A stretch of DNA of 64,000 nucleotides from Glandiceps talaboti (Eukaryota > Hemichordata > Enteropneusta > Spengelidae), in assembly GCF_964340395.1 (NCBI RefSeq), contig NC_135549.1:3789501-3853500 (forward strand), in the 5' to 3' direction. Positions 11,701-22,728 of the stretch are shown in pieces. A model generated the notes under the pieces. That model did no database searches, had not been told where the DNA came from, and saw only the letters and a program-made list of their open reading frames with translations. The position numbers and the translations under genes are program-made. Positions within the stretch are counted from its first letter, which is position 1. Each line of letters starts with the position of its first letter.

Positions 11701-14700
11701 CTGCCAACCCTAAACTATTTTTTTACGTATTCAAGAAAAAAATAATAAAATTGCAAAAATAGTGAAGTCTCATGAGAAATAGAACATGTGGAAACTGACA
11801 TCAACTTAAAAAGACAAAATAAAACTGTTCTTTCACTCTATAGGCTGTACATCTGATAGAGAGAAATAAAAAACACTGAGACCATTTGGTAAACAATGGA
11901 AAACCTGAAGTAGACACACACAGAAAAAAGATATATAATAAAATAAAACTAAAAAATCTACCTACCTCAGGGTTCGTACACTTAAAGCAAAACAAAATTC
12001 CAGGACTTTCCAGGGGTTTTTCGTCAGTTTTCCAGGGGTATTCATATTGATTTTGGCCATTTTCCAGGGGTGTTGACACTAAAGTATATTTTTTGAATGA
12101 CATCTAATTGTCTGATGTGGACGAGAAAAATCAACAACAGTTCCCACAATATGTCACAAAACATTTTAAAGACAATCGACACTATGCAAGATATTGGTTT
12201 CAAAACCACGTTTGCACGCTAAGATTAACGGAGAAACCTCTGTCCTACCCCCTAGCTAAGTAGCCGTTTCGTCAAGCTGGTGCATTGATCGTGTAAGATT
12301 GAGTCACAGCATTCGTCAGTCTAATTCAGACATATCCAGAAAAATAAATCAAAAAGTAAAGTTTGTCCTCATTATTGTTTGGTTTGATGTTACTAGATTT
12401 ATAAGCCACCTAAAATAATTTTTTTCTTCAAAATTTAGAATAAAAACGTCATTTACGTAACGAAATTTCGAGCTATGAATAACTGAATACATTCATCGCT
12501 TGCGTCTCGATGTTTATGTACCGATGCCACGAGTTGCGGAACATCGCGATTTCAACTCAACTTGGCCATTGACGAATGTTACTGTACCGACAACATAAAA
12601 CAGTAGTTTATTCTTTTAGAACATGTAACACAAATACCCATTTATCGACGAAATAAAAGTCACAACCGTACTTCCACAACCCGGAAATTCAACTGCACTT
12701 CTCTAGGCCCTAGCCCTAGCTTGTAGTATCAGTCGACTCGTGCGCCGAACTTGTAACAATTTCTAATCGAGGTTGATGATGCTTTGATACTCGCTACAGT
12801 GTTACGATAATCTTGTTAACAGACCTACTGTACATGTTACCCCGGCCGGGACTGTTACAATATCATGTCCCTGAAATGACGACTGGGAGATGTACGGAGT
12901 AGCAATATATGCAAGATCGAAAGGAACACTGCGGCGCCCATTCAACTAATACGCACGGTTTGTGGGGCAAAGTGTCTCGTGGAACGATCGCTTGACTGTC
13001 TGGGTTCAATCGGCGTGAATTTTGATTCATCACCCAGCGTGGCGAAAGACTTTGAAAATATTTTCGCGATTTCACATTTACGAGATTCAAAATCATATGA
13101 ATGGGTGGCTCGAGCACGGACATGACGATCGTCAATATTAATCGATCGATTGAACATGATCATTTTCCAGGGTTTTCCAGGGGTAGGGCGCATTTTTCCA
13201 GGGTTTTCCAGGGAGGGTTTGAAATTCCAGGGTTTTCCAGGGTTTTCCAGGACCGTGCGAACCCTGACTACCTATTCTAAAATTGAGCAAAATCGGAACC
13301 ACACAATTTTTTTTATTAGGCCTTAATTTGGGAAAACAACCTCAATATTGTAAAATGTTTTTGTCCCTTACTTTGCAAGCTCAGCATTGTCTAAAGTTCG
13401 TCTGTCACAAACATGTCAATCCTCTATTATCTAGAGGTGGTCCATTTTTTTAGACCCTGTTCAATGTACAAAGAAATGGCATGATTTTCAAGTGATGTCA
13501 ACAGAAGTTCCAGCTTCGTTAGGATTATTTAGAATTCAAACAAATAGACAATGCAATAATCAATATTTCAGCATTAGTTACCAGTACTGCCTAAACAATA
13601 ATCTTGACCCTAACACCTCTTAAATACTCTCATAAAACTATTAACTATCCAAATAAAACCAGTCTTTTATTTTACCGACAAGCATTGTCCTGTCATTTTC
13701 TAACTGTCCACTTGTCTTACAAACTGTCAAAAAATGAAAATTTACGTCTTCTTATTAGACTTATAACACTTCCCTTCTTCAGACATGTTCAAACAGACCT
13801 TTTAAGTCATTAATTTATTTTTTTACTGTTTCAGACCACAGTGGTTGTCACTGTTTAATGTTATACCTTGTGATGAATCATTGACACATTTCACAAATTT
13901 TAAGAAAAACAATTTTATCCAGAAAACCGTTTTATCACCTTCATCACATACATATTATACACCAAATTACGAGGACAACTTAAAATTATCCAGTTTTTGT
14001 GTAGGGAAAGATATTTTGTACAGCGAAACTTATAAGTTCACCCTGCTTAGATAGCTGAAGGCCAACCTCTTCTGTGAAGAGACCCTGCTTAAATAGCTGG
14101 TGGCCAATCTCTCCTGTGAAGAGACCCTACTTAGATAGCTGGTGGCCAACCTCTCCTGTGAAGAGACCCTGCTTAGATAGCTGGTGGCCAACCTCTCCTG
14201 TGAAGAAACCCTGCTTAGATAGCTGGTGGCCAATCTCTCCTGTGAAGAGACCCTGCTTAGATAGCTGGTGGCCAACCTCTCCTGTGGAGACCCTGCATAG
14301 ATAGCTGGTGACCAACCTCTCCTGTGAAGAGACCCTGCATAGATAGCTGGTGGCCAACCTCTCCTGTGAAGAGACCCTGCATAGATAGCTGGTGACCAAC
14401 CTCTCCTGTGAAGAGACCCTGCTTAGATAGCTGGTGACCAACCTCTCCTGTGAAGAGACCCTGCTTAGATAGCTGGTGGCCAACCTCTCCTGTGAAGAGA
14501 CCCTGCTTAGATAGCTGGTGACCAACCTCTCCTGTGAAGAGACCCTGCTTAGATAGCTGGTGACCAACCTCTCCTGTGAAGAGACCCTGCTTAAATAGCT
14601 GGTGGCCAACCTCTCCTGTGAAGAGACCCTGCTTAGATAGCTAGTGGCCAACCTCTCCTGTGAAGAGACCCTGCTTAGATAGCTGGTGGCCAACCTCTTC

Positions 14701-17700
14701 TGTGAAGAGACACTACTTAGATAGCTAGTGGCCAACCTCTCCTGTGAAGAGACCCTGCTTAGATAGCTGGTGGCCAATCTCTCCTGTGAAGAGACCCTGC
14801 TTAGATAGCTAGTGGCCAACCTCTCCTGTGAAGAGACCCTGCTTAGATAGCTGGTGGCCAATCTCTCCTGCGAAGAGACCCTGCTTAGATAGCTAGTGGC
14901 CAACCTCTCCTGTGAAGAGACCCTGCTTAGATAGCTGGTGACCAACCTCTCCTGTGAAGAGACCCTGCTTAGATAGCTGGTGGCCAACCTCTCCTGTGAA
15001 GAGACCCTGCTTAGATAGCTGGTGACCAACCTCTCCTGTGAGTAGACCCTGCATAGATAGCTGGTGACCAACCTCTCCTGTGAGTAGACCCTGCATAGAT
15101 AGCTGGTGGCCAACCTCTCCTGTGAAGAAACCCTACTTAGATAGCTGGTGGCCAACCTCTCCTGTAAAGAGACCCTGCATAGATAGCTGGTGGCCAACCT
15201 CTCCTGTGAAGAAACCCTACTTAGATAGCTGGTGGCCAATCTCTCCTGTAAAGAGACCCTGCTTAGATAGCTGGTGGCCAACCTCTCCTGTAAAGAGACC
15301 CTGCTTAGATAGCTGGTGGCCAACCTCTCCTGTAAAGAGACCCTGCTTAGATAGCTGGTGGCCAATCTCTCCTGTAAAGAGACCCTGCTTAGATAGCTGG
15401 TGGCCAACCTCTCCTGTAAAGAGACCCTGCTTAGATAGCTGGTGGCCAACCTCTCCATCATGGAAAGGAATATTGTGTCCTCGATGGAGTATGTCCCCAA
15501 ACTATTGCTTAGCTTCTTTGTTAAATTTAGAGTGTCATAAAATCTTTGCCTTCCCAAGGAAATGAAAAATCACATAATAAAGCACAGCTGCCAGGTTAAA
15601 TTTGAGTCCAGGAAGCAAATTTGGGGTTAATATGGGTTTTGTACATCCAAACAATTTGTGAGAAATCAAACAAAAAAACATTTGTGTCTTACATGCAAGT
15701 GTTCAATGAAATCTAACAAAACAATATCATTTCATGAGTTTTCATCATTAACTATTTGTAAAAGATGTCTACATCTGAATCCAGCTTAGTGAAGTGGTGG
15801 AATTATAGCATAGAATCATTTCCATTTTTTAGTTGTTGGCAATTTCTAAAACATAACTTGAAGGTATATCCATTCCAATATGGAGGATATTATACTCACA
15901 TTATATTCACTCCTACCATACATAAATGTGATTTGATTCATTTGATGAGAATTCAGTCACATTGAACATTAAATTGTTGGTGTGTAGTGTGTAGTGTGTG
16001 TGTGTGTTTAGAGGCCGCACACACAAAAACACTATGCCTGAGATACATGCAGTCTAACATGTTGACCAAGGCTACTCTATGCATATCACAATATTGTCAT
16101 TGTCAATGAGGGGAGATGAATGACCTACTTCTGGACTACACCATGTAAATCCAATGTGTTAAACCAAACTTGACATTCAAAATGCTCTTGTAGTATGGTT
16201 AAAAAGCCTGTCTTGTAGTCTAAATTTATACTCTCTTTTGATGGCCAGTGCATTTCCATGTCCTTACACAAGAACTTGTCTGACTCTCTGTCCTCTACAA
16301 GTTTGATGTCAATGTTAGGCAAAGAATTGTGGTATCACCAAATTTGGTGAATCATAGATAAACTAGTGAGAATACTTAGTATCCAAAACACAGGAATACT
16401 GAATCTTTGATGTCTTGACTTATGTACCACTGAGGTAAAATATTCCGAGGAAAACCAGACTCCCCTAAAAACCAGAGCAGACAAGAGTTGTCTCCATCCT
16501 TTATTCCTGTACAAAGGTTGTGCCAAAACTAGTCTGAAGTTTCCCCTCAACCCAGTCAAACTTGACAGACTGTGTTTTTTGTCTCTCTTTACAGTTGCCA
16601 CCTGAGTCACTGTGTTAGCATGTGAGATGTTAGTAGGTGGAAGGGCAGATGCACGTGGCCTGATACTTTTATCCATCTTATATCTTGCTGTGCAAACAGA
16701 CATTTCATTTGGACTGTTCACCTCAAGTGCCGACAAAAGACCTCGTTGTCGCAAGTTGTTGTCAACAAGTGGTGTGTTTGGAACACGGATTCTTTGTTAA
16801 TTTTGACATTTTGTCAAAAGTAGTGGGTTGGGGGTGTGAAATATTTGAACCGTACCAGTAATTTCTCCTGTGTCAATGACATGAATAATAACTTTCTGAT
16901 TGGTTTTATTTGTATTCTTTTCTGTATCATTCTGTATAATCAGGTGTTGACTAGTTTTTGAACTGATAAGCCCTACACAGTTTTGATGTATAACCCTATT
17001 GCTTGACCCCACTTTAGTGTATTTTGCTAGGTTTATGTCATTACAGGATACAGTGTGAAGCAACTTTTGATAACATAGAAACTAAATTGAAAAGGCTGTT
17101 ACCTGTTCTCAATGCAAGACAACATTTTTTGTTGATCAGTTCTGATATTAAATTAGTCAGTAATTCTGTATAAACAGTATAAACAGAGGGTGACACCAGG
17201 ATAAACTGTAGACTGACTGAGATAACTTTGACAGTTCCATAGCAACGTGATATGAAGTATACAACATAGCCCTGTCACGTAGTCCCAAACCTGATGGAAT
17301 TTCTGTAGAAATGTGTTTATGCGTGAATATGTCTGCATAAAAAGGAAATCGCTGGGAGTAATTCCAGTGAATAAAATTTAAAGAAAAGAAAAGTATTGAG
17401 ATATCATTACCAAAACCTTTGAGGACATGGTTTCTTGTAATTCACATAATGACATCCTATAAATAGAGTTAACCTAACTTCAACAGTTAACAGTGTAAAA
17501 CATGCATAGATTTGCACCAGAAAGTAATAAACTAATACAGCTGTATTTCCTCATAGAATCTGTACAAGCTGGTAGTTCTTAAGATTTTGATGAGATGGAT
17601 GGCCAGACAAATGCTAAATATTACTATTGCTATCCATATAGGAGAATAACATAGATTATGTTTAACTTGAAATTACAATTCAGTCATGGTTATTACATAT

Positions 17701-20700
17701 TTGTTAAACTTATCAAAGTTACAGAACATGTAAAAACATGATTAGATGCCTTGTCACTGTAAACCATTTGCTATGATCTGATTAAATGTACCAGCCGTGG
17801 AGATTTGTGACCAAACATGACTTTTTTTTTTAAAGAGACAGAAAATGAAAAATCATAATTTTTGAACAGAACACTAAATATAAGCACTTTCAAATGTGTT
17901 TTCCTACATGGGTAGAATTAACTTAAGTTTATGATTCCATTAATTCCAACTCAAACAGATCAAAGCTTAGATTTTTAGGCAAGAACCAAAGTTGCTTCAG
18001 TAGCATATGTTTCAATATGATGAGGTACAGAATGATGGAAAATATATTACTTTGCACTGGTATAGCAAAACTATGTTACCAAGTCAGTTCATTTTAACGT
18101 ACCACTGCAGGGTTTGTTTTTCAAGCTGGGGTATCAAGTAATCTAAGCTTAGTATCAAAGTTGACAACCAAATGACAGTTATTGGCATATACATCCCCAA
18201 TAACAGGTCAACTTGGCTAAGTACAGCAATTTGTACAATTGAATGAACGGTACAAACACCATCAGTGATAATCAGATACAGGGAGGTAGAGCAGACAAAA
18301 CTATAGCAACCAAACTATTTTTAACACTAGGACTGATAAATGTAATAATCAAATACAGATTATCAAAGCATAGAGCAATGGTCAATGATAACATAATACA
18401 GTCTGACTACAGATCTGATCAGGTTTGAATAGATATAGAAAATTGAACTGTTTAGACAATTAGAACAATGCCTTACAATAATGATAGTGGGTCTGAGTAC
18501 AATCCCTCTATCACAGGGAGTTCCTCTATTAAACAGGGGACTGTGGTCCGAAGGTTGTGCTTCATCTGTACTCTCTTGTTCATCTTTGTGTTCTCTGTTC
18601 AGATATTAAGTACATTTATGATGCAAGTACTGCAGAAATTTTGTTAAAATGTATATAAATTATTACTTTATAAAACAGTTTGTTGTACCACCATGATTCC
18701 CTACAAGGTTATCTGCTTGTGGAAATCAGCCTAAACTACTAGAGATGAAATTGATGTCCTTCAAAATGATGTTTTATTTTTCGTGATGAAATGCCATATT
18801 ATACTATTGCTATTTAGACAATTCAGCAAGTGTGTTGCTACTTTTGGGAGTACGTTGATCACGTAGTGTGATGAAGAAAACTAGCCACTTGGATAAAGGC
18901 AGGTAACCTTAGGTATTGAGTGTACCAAAATAAAACAGTGCCAATAGCATTGTAGCACAAATGGTTCATGTTGTTACCATAAGAGATATTGAAGTTTGCA
19001 GTTGCTAGGGTCAAATTAATGTTTTGGGATTTCAGAAATTGAACTTTACCCATGACCTTATTTGTTTTGGGTAAAACGTCCTTGTTGCCATGCATCTGAT
19101 CACCATTGCTATGTTTGTTTTGGATAAAAAGTCCTTGTTGCCATGCGTCTGATCACCATTGCTATGTTTGTTTTGGGTAAAAAGTCCTTGTTGCCATGCA
19201 TCTGATCACCATTGCTATATTTGTTTTGGGTAAAAAGTCCTTGTTGCCATGCATCTGATCATCATTGCTATATTTGTTTTGGGTAAAAAGTCCTTGTTGC
19301 CATGCATCTGATCACCATTGCTATGTTTGTTTTGGGTAAAAAGTCCTTGTTGCCATGCATCTGATCACCATTGCTATATTTGTTTTGGAATGCTGCGTGT
19401 CCTTATGTATGTACACTTTCTTTCACACACCTTCACCAAAGTTTACTTATCTGTACAGCATTCGTTGAGTTGAAAACCTTTGAACAATGCTAAACACTTT
19501 TCATCTCGCTACCCCAAGGAATTTCCAGATGAAATATTACATTGATTTGCCCAACATGTGATTCTTCAGCTCAAAACTAACATGTTTTACCTAATTTACA
19601 TATCACTGACTAAAAATATCTTTACAGTATATCAAACATTGGTCAAAAAATAAAACAGAAATATAAATATTTGTCCAAAGACTAGACAAAATGTAAAATG
19701 ACTGTTTCTGTGTGGTAAGTAGGTAAAATCTACATGGGTTCCCCTGTCATTTTATCAGGTTTCCCTACCAGTGTTTTTTGTTAAGAGTGGTTGAAGTAGG
19801 TAAAATCTACCATGGTTCCCTATCATTATTTTTGTTAAGGGTGGTTGACCTACCAGTGTTTTTGTTAAGAGTGATAAGCAGGTAAATCTACCCGAGTTCT
19901 CCAGCCATTTTAAGTGTGGTAAGTAGGTCAAATCCTTTCACTTTTATACTGGGATTCCCCATAAATTATGGTGTAATGCATAAGAACTTAGATACATCAG
20001 ATAATATTTCCTAGTATGGAAATCAACATGAACTGAGCGATTCTGCCATGTTATTAATTATACCATATGCCAGTTTTATCAGATTTTACCCTTCCTGTTA
20101 CCAAGGTTCCCTTGGCAAAAACACTGACAGATGTTAAGTATATTCAATATTAAGGTTTTTTTCATAACCAGACTTCATCATTTTACTTCAGCAATGTAAT
20201 AGTTGATTAGAGAAAATTATGCAGTCAAAACTAAATATCTGTGTGATATATTTGATTCCTCCTTCACAAGGACACAACTTGTCACCAAGGAGTCACCTTA
20301 TGACTCAATATTAGTTCTAATTTAATTCATAGCACACCGTTGCTAATGTATGGCAGCCATAATTAAACCTAACCAGTATACACAAACTCAGTGACAGATC
20401 CTATAATATGTCCTAGAATGGAAATCAATATGAATTGAGTTGATTTTGATTTGAAAATCTACTTGAAACAGCTGACGATTCAACTATATGCGTTGACACA
20501 ACCTTAAACGAGTGTTGTCACCTAAGAGTCACCTTTTTGACCCAATGTGATGGTATGAGAGGTTCTTGCCAAGATTTTAAACTATGTTCAATCTGATTAA
20601 AATCTGATGTAGATGTCGGCTAATTGTTCATTGCTATTTTACCTTCGTTATTTTGCCTGAATTGACCTTCGTGATACACGTTTATGTTTTTATCCTGATC

Positions 20701-22728
20701 GCCTCCTCTACATCTGAACTGGCGCCCATGTCCATGTGCACAAGTAACGCCATGTTGGTGGTTGATATTCAATGTGTATGCCCATGACAAGTAAGACACA
20801 ACCTGATTGGTTGTGTGGCTCACTGAGCAGAACGGCGTGGGCATGGGCGCCAGTTCAGATGTAGAGGAGGCGATCAGGATAAAAACGTAAACATGTACCA
20901 CAAAGGTCAATTCAGGCAAAATAATGAAGGTAAAATAGCAATGAACGATTAGCCGACATCTACTTTGGATTTTAATCAAATTGGACTATGTTGTGCAATG
21001 TTATAGAAGTGATGGTATGAGAAGTTCTTACCGAGTTTGTACGTCACAACATATACCATCATCCAGAGTGTCCCAGGTACTCCAAACATTGAACTTAGCC
21101 ATGTTTGATTCTCAATTTCTTTGTTTGCTATCTGTGTTATGTTCTCATACCCTTCAATCACATCAAGTAGGGTATCGTTTCTTTTAAGATCTCTTGATTT
21201 CTTACGTATTGCACTGTGATCACTATCTTTGTATACAGTTTTACCATTCCTTAAAACTGTATGCATACATGTCTGCCTTCGTATTTCTCTATCACACACA
21301 TTGGCATTGTCCACTTTTACAGTGTCTTTGGTCTTACTTTTGACAATGTGTCCTTTAATACTTCCAAGTTTATATTTCTGTTTTTCAGACTTGAGTTCTG
21401 GTATTTTACTGACTATGATCAGAGTTATAAAGTACACGATAGAGAGATTGGTGAATAGCCCAAACCATCCCATAAACTCACTCAGCCATACAAGAAAGCC
21501 ACCTCCGACAACAGACCCAATCTTGTATCCAACAACCTGAGCAGTGTTGCCTTTACCAAGTTCTTCCTCTCCTAGAATAGATATAGCAATTCCATCCACA
21601 GCAATGTCCTGTGTAGCTGCCAGGAAGTTCAAAAGAAAGACAACCATACACAAGAGAGGAAGGATATCTGGTGTGACAAAGGCCCCTAGGAGACAAGTCA
21701 AAGCTAATCCAAGAATACTATACAGCAACCACTGTCTCTTGGTTCCCCATGTGTCCACTAATGGAGCCCAGATGACTTTTAATAACCATGGAACAAGAAG
21801 CAGTTTCATTAATCCCAAATTGGTCAGAGAAACACCATTTGTGCGCAGGTAAACTGGCAGAAAGCGGGCTTGAAATCCATATGGTAGTCCTTGGACAAAG
21901 TATAGTAATGCCAGTATTGTGATGTTGCTTGATAAGATTTTGCTGGAAGCCGATGATATTGAATCCAATCTGAGCCATCTGAAATATAAGATGACATTTA
22001 CTAGCAACACAAATATAATAAAAGGTAAAAAATGAACAATTTCTCATGTTTATTTTGTTTAGATTTGTAACTGCTCTAAAAATATGTTCTTTTGTATGTA
22101 TGTTATGCGCTGACTTGTTTCTATTGCAAGCCCATTTATAGGATGGGCATATTCAATTTGATTTGGAAGTCAATTAATTATTAAATACTAATACCAAATA
22201 TGAGTCTGGAATCAATTGTCCTGCTATACTGTAGATCAAATGATAGTATTTAGGTCTAGACATCATAGGCATAGTTTGACAATAGCAAGAGCCTAGATAA
22301 TATCAGTGTACCTCAATATGAGGTCAACCACGTGTCTACATGACATACACAACCTTTCACCCAGACCATGCGCTCGTCTGTAAGAATTTTGAAATCTGTG
22401 TCGTGTGATCGATTACACAAACTGCAATCATCTAAATCCATCATTTCCGCTATGATTACGTACAAATACATGAATTACATCACTTCTGACGTCAGAGTTG
22501 TGACAATCCCACGGGTATTGCCCGGTATGGTAAAAATAGACGTCAGCCTACCTGCCTGCCTTCCAACAGTATTAGTGTGGCGAGGAGGGTCGGTTTGTTA
22601 ACTTGTTATACCTGGTAAATATCATTTATGGTAGAAAATTATGCAACGGGCGAAAACAGTAGCTCAAATATAAGTTAATTTAACGCCAATACTTACGTTT
22701 TGCTCATACTAATGCGATCTCCCAACAT
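8729..22728 (-). CDS. MFSD3: MFSD3-like major facilitator transporter, complete, 5 exons
   Basis: This is a polytopic membrane transporter of the major facilitator superfamily, close to vertebrate MFSD3 and related to the SLC33/AmpG group; the substrate is not established. Exons on the minus strand are 22728-22697, 21978-21032, 10893-10746, 9831-9716 and 9027-8729. They total 1542 nt, giving 513 aa. Junction phases are 2, 1, 2, 1 and all match. Landmarks are FVQGLPYG (38-45), PWLLKVIWAPLVD, ATQDIAVDGIA, GNTAQVVGYK, GVPGTLW (about 310-316), YKLGEQGA at the exon 2/3 join, LGLW-like VGLWTGV, and ATHWTTLATLEVMGKLL near the end. These line up with the human MFSD3 motifs APLVDA, QDVALD, GNTVQVVAYK, PGTLW, GEQGA and QATHYSLLATLELLGKLL. 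About 100 hydrophilic residues (roughly 206-306) separate the two six-helix halves, making the protein about 100 aa longer than human (412). Intron 2 is 10.1 kb and repeat-filled. Exon 1 codes only 10 complete residues and rests on splice fit. Confidence 0.93.
11120..11470. repeat. Diverged tandem repeat of about 90-100 bp with paired GTTGCTA motifs, 4 units
   Basis: Four successive segments each carry two GTTGCTA or GTTGCTG motifs about 14-24 bp apart, near 11137/11161, 11239/11253, 11328/11350 and 11413/11434. Flanks also match loosely (GTGTCAATAT after the last two units). It reads as an old tandem duplication in MFSD3 intron 2. GTTGCTATGG also equals half of an RFX X-box, but the opposite half-site is lacking. 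Confidence 0.55.
11968..13266. mobile_element. Non-autonomous hAT-like DNA transposon
   Basis: The left end starts CAGGGTTCGTACA and the right end finishes with the inverse, TGCGAACCCTG. That is a terminal inverted repeat of the CAGGGTTCG type typical of some hAT elements. Subterminal clusters of TTTTCCAGGGG or CCAGGGTTTTCCAGG lie inside both ends (about 11999-12070 and 13165-13250). CTACCTA flanks both sides (11958-11964 and 13268-13274), compatible with an 8-bp target duplication, though a few bases separate it from the ends. The 1.3-kb element has no transposase-like ORF. It sits in MFSD3 intron 2. Confidence 0.65.
14041..15456. repeat. 42-bp minisatellite, about 34 units
   Basis: The unit is CCCTGCTTAGATAGCTGGTG followed by GCCAACCTCTCCTGTGAAGAGA, 42 bp. 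Copies differ at few positions: TTAG/ATAG, TGGCC/TGACC, CAACC/CAATC, GAAGAG/TAAAGAG/GAGTAG. Variants cluster; the last 7 or so units share the TAAAGAG form, showing recent local expansion. One unit near 14281-14290 has lost 2 bp. Because 42 is a multiple of three, long open frames appear on both strands (the minus frame repeats a 14-residue ERLATSYLSRV-type unit). I regard them as a by-product. The array lies in MFSD3 intron 2. Confidence 0.95.
16125..17063 (-). pseudogene. Degenerate coding remnant, possibly Ig-domain receptor ectodomain
   Basis: Three consecutive minus-strand open stretches (17063-16797, 16796-16335, 16334-16125) share one frame and are separated by only two stops (TAA at 16797-16799, TGA at 16335-16337) over 313 codons. 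The last stretch reads IDIKLVEDRESDKFLCKDME and, further on, YKTGFLTILQEHFECQVW. That cysteine spacing and GF-x-I...C pattern recall an immunoglobulin domain of VEGFR/PDGFR-type receptors. The tryptophan after the first cysteine is too close for a normal Ig fold. No splice sites that remove the stops were found. It may be a decayed fragment within MFSD3 intron 2, a nested gene with introns I mis-see, or chance. Confidence 0.3.
19061..19388. repeat. 53-bp tandem repeat, about 6 copies
   Basis: The unit is TTTGTTTTGGGTAAAAAGTC followed by CTTGTTGCCATGCATCTGATCACCATTGCTATG. The six copies are nearly identical (GCGTCTG/GCATCTG, CACC/CATC, TATG/TATA variants), which implies recent expansion. It lies in MFSD3 intron 2. 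Confidence 0.93.
19695..19935. repeat. Diverged tandem repeats of about 70 bp, 3-4 units
   Basis: The phrases AAGTAGGTAAAATCTAC, TTCCCTATCATT and CCAGTGTTTTTGTTAAGAGTG recur in order with many changes. It is an old tandem array in MFSD3 intron 2. Confidence 0.6.
20010..20550. repeat. Partial direct duplication of an intronic segment
   Basis: Segments at about 20013-20055 and 20407-20450 share CCTAG-x-ATGGAAATCAA and ATGAA-TGAG. Segments at about 20265-20305 and 20495-20545 share GACACAAC, TTGTCACC-AAG and AGTCACCTT-TGAC. The order is kept, so this is one diverged duplication. Confidence 0.5.
20581..20996. mobile_element. Foldback (long inverted repeat) element beside MFSD3 exon 2
   Basis: Arms 20581-20734 and 20838-20996 are inverted copies of each other, roughly 85-90% alike by eye, around a loop of about 100 bp. 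Shared blocks include GTAGATGTCGGCTAAT, TTCATTGCTATTTTACCTTC, ATTTTGCCTGAATTGACC and CGCCTCCTCTACATCTGAAC. The outer sides carry a 27-bp direct repeat (20547-20573 and 21009-21035, 24 of 27 matching). The right copy spans the MFSD3 exon 2 splice donor. No ORF of note. A hairpin MITE is the simplest reading. Confidence 0.7.

Noticed and set aside
14127-15557. 476-codon minus-strand frame over the minisatellite
   Set aside because: It is produced by a 42-bp period without stops and begins from TTG. Plus-strand frames are equally open, and it lies in an intron of MFSD3.
21718-22047. Alternative MFSD3 start at 21978 (ATGGCTCAG)
   Set aside because: It is in the wrong frame for the transporter. 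The short exon 1 at 22728-22697 restores the frame with consensus splice sites.
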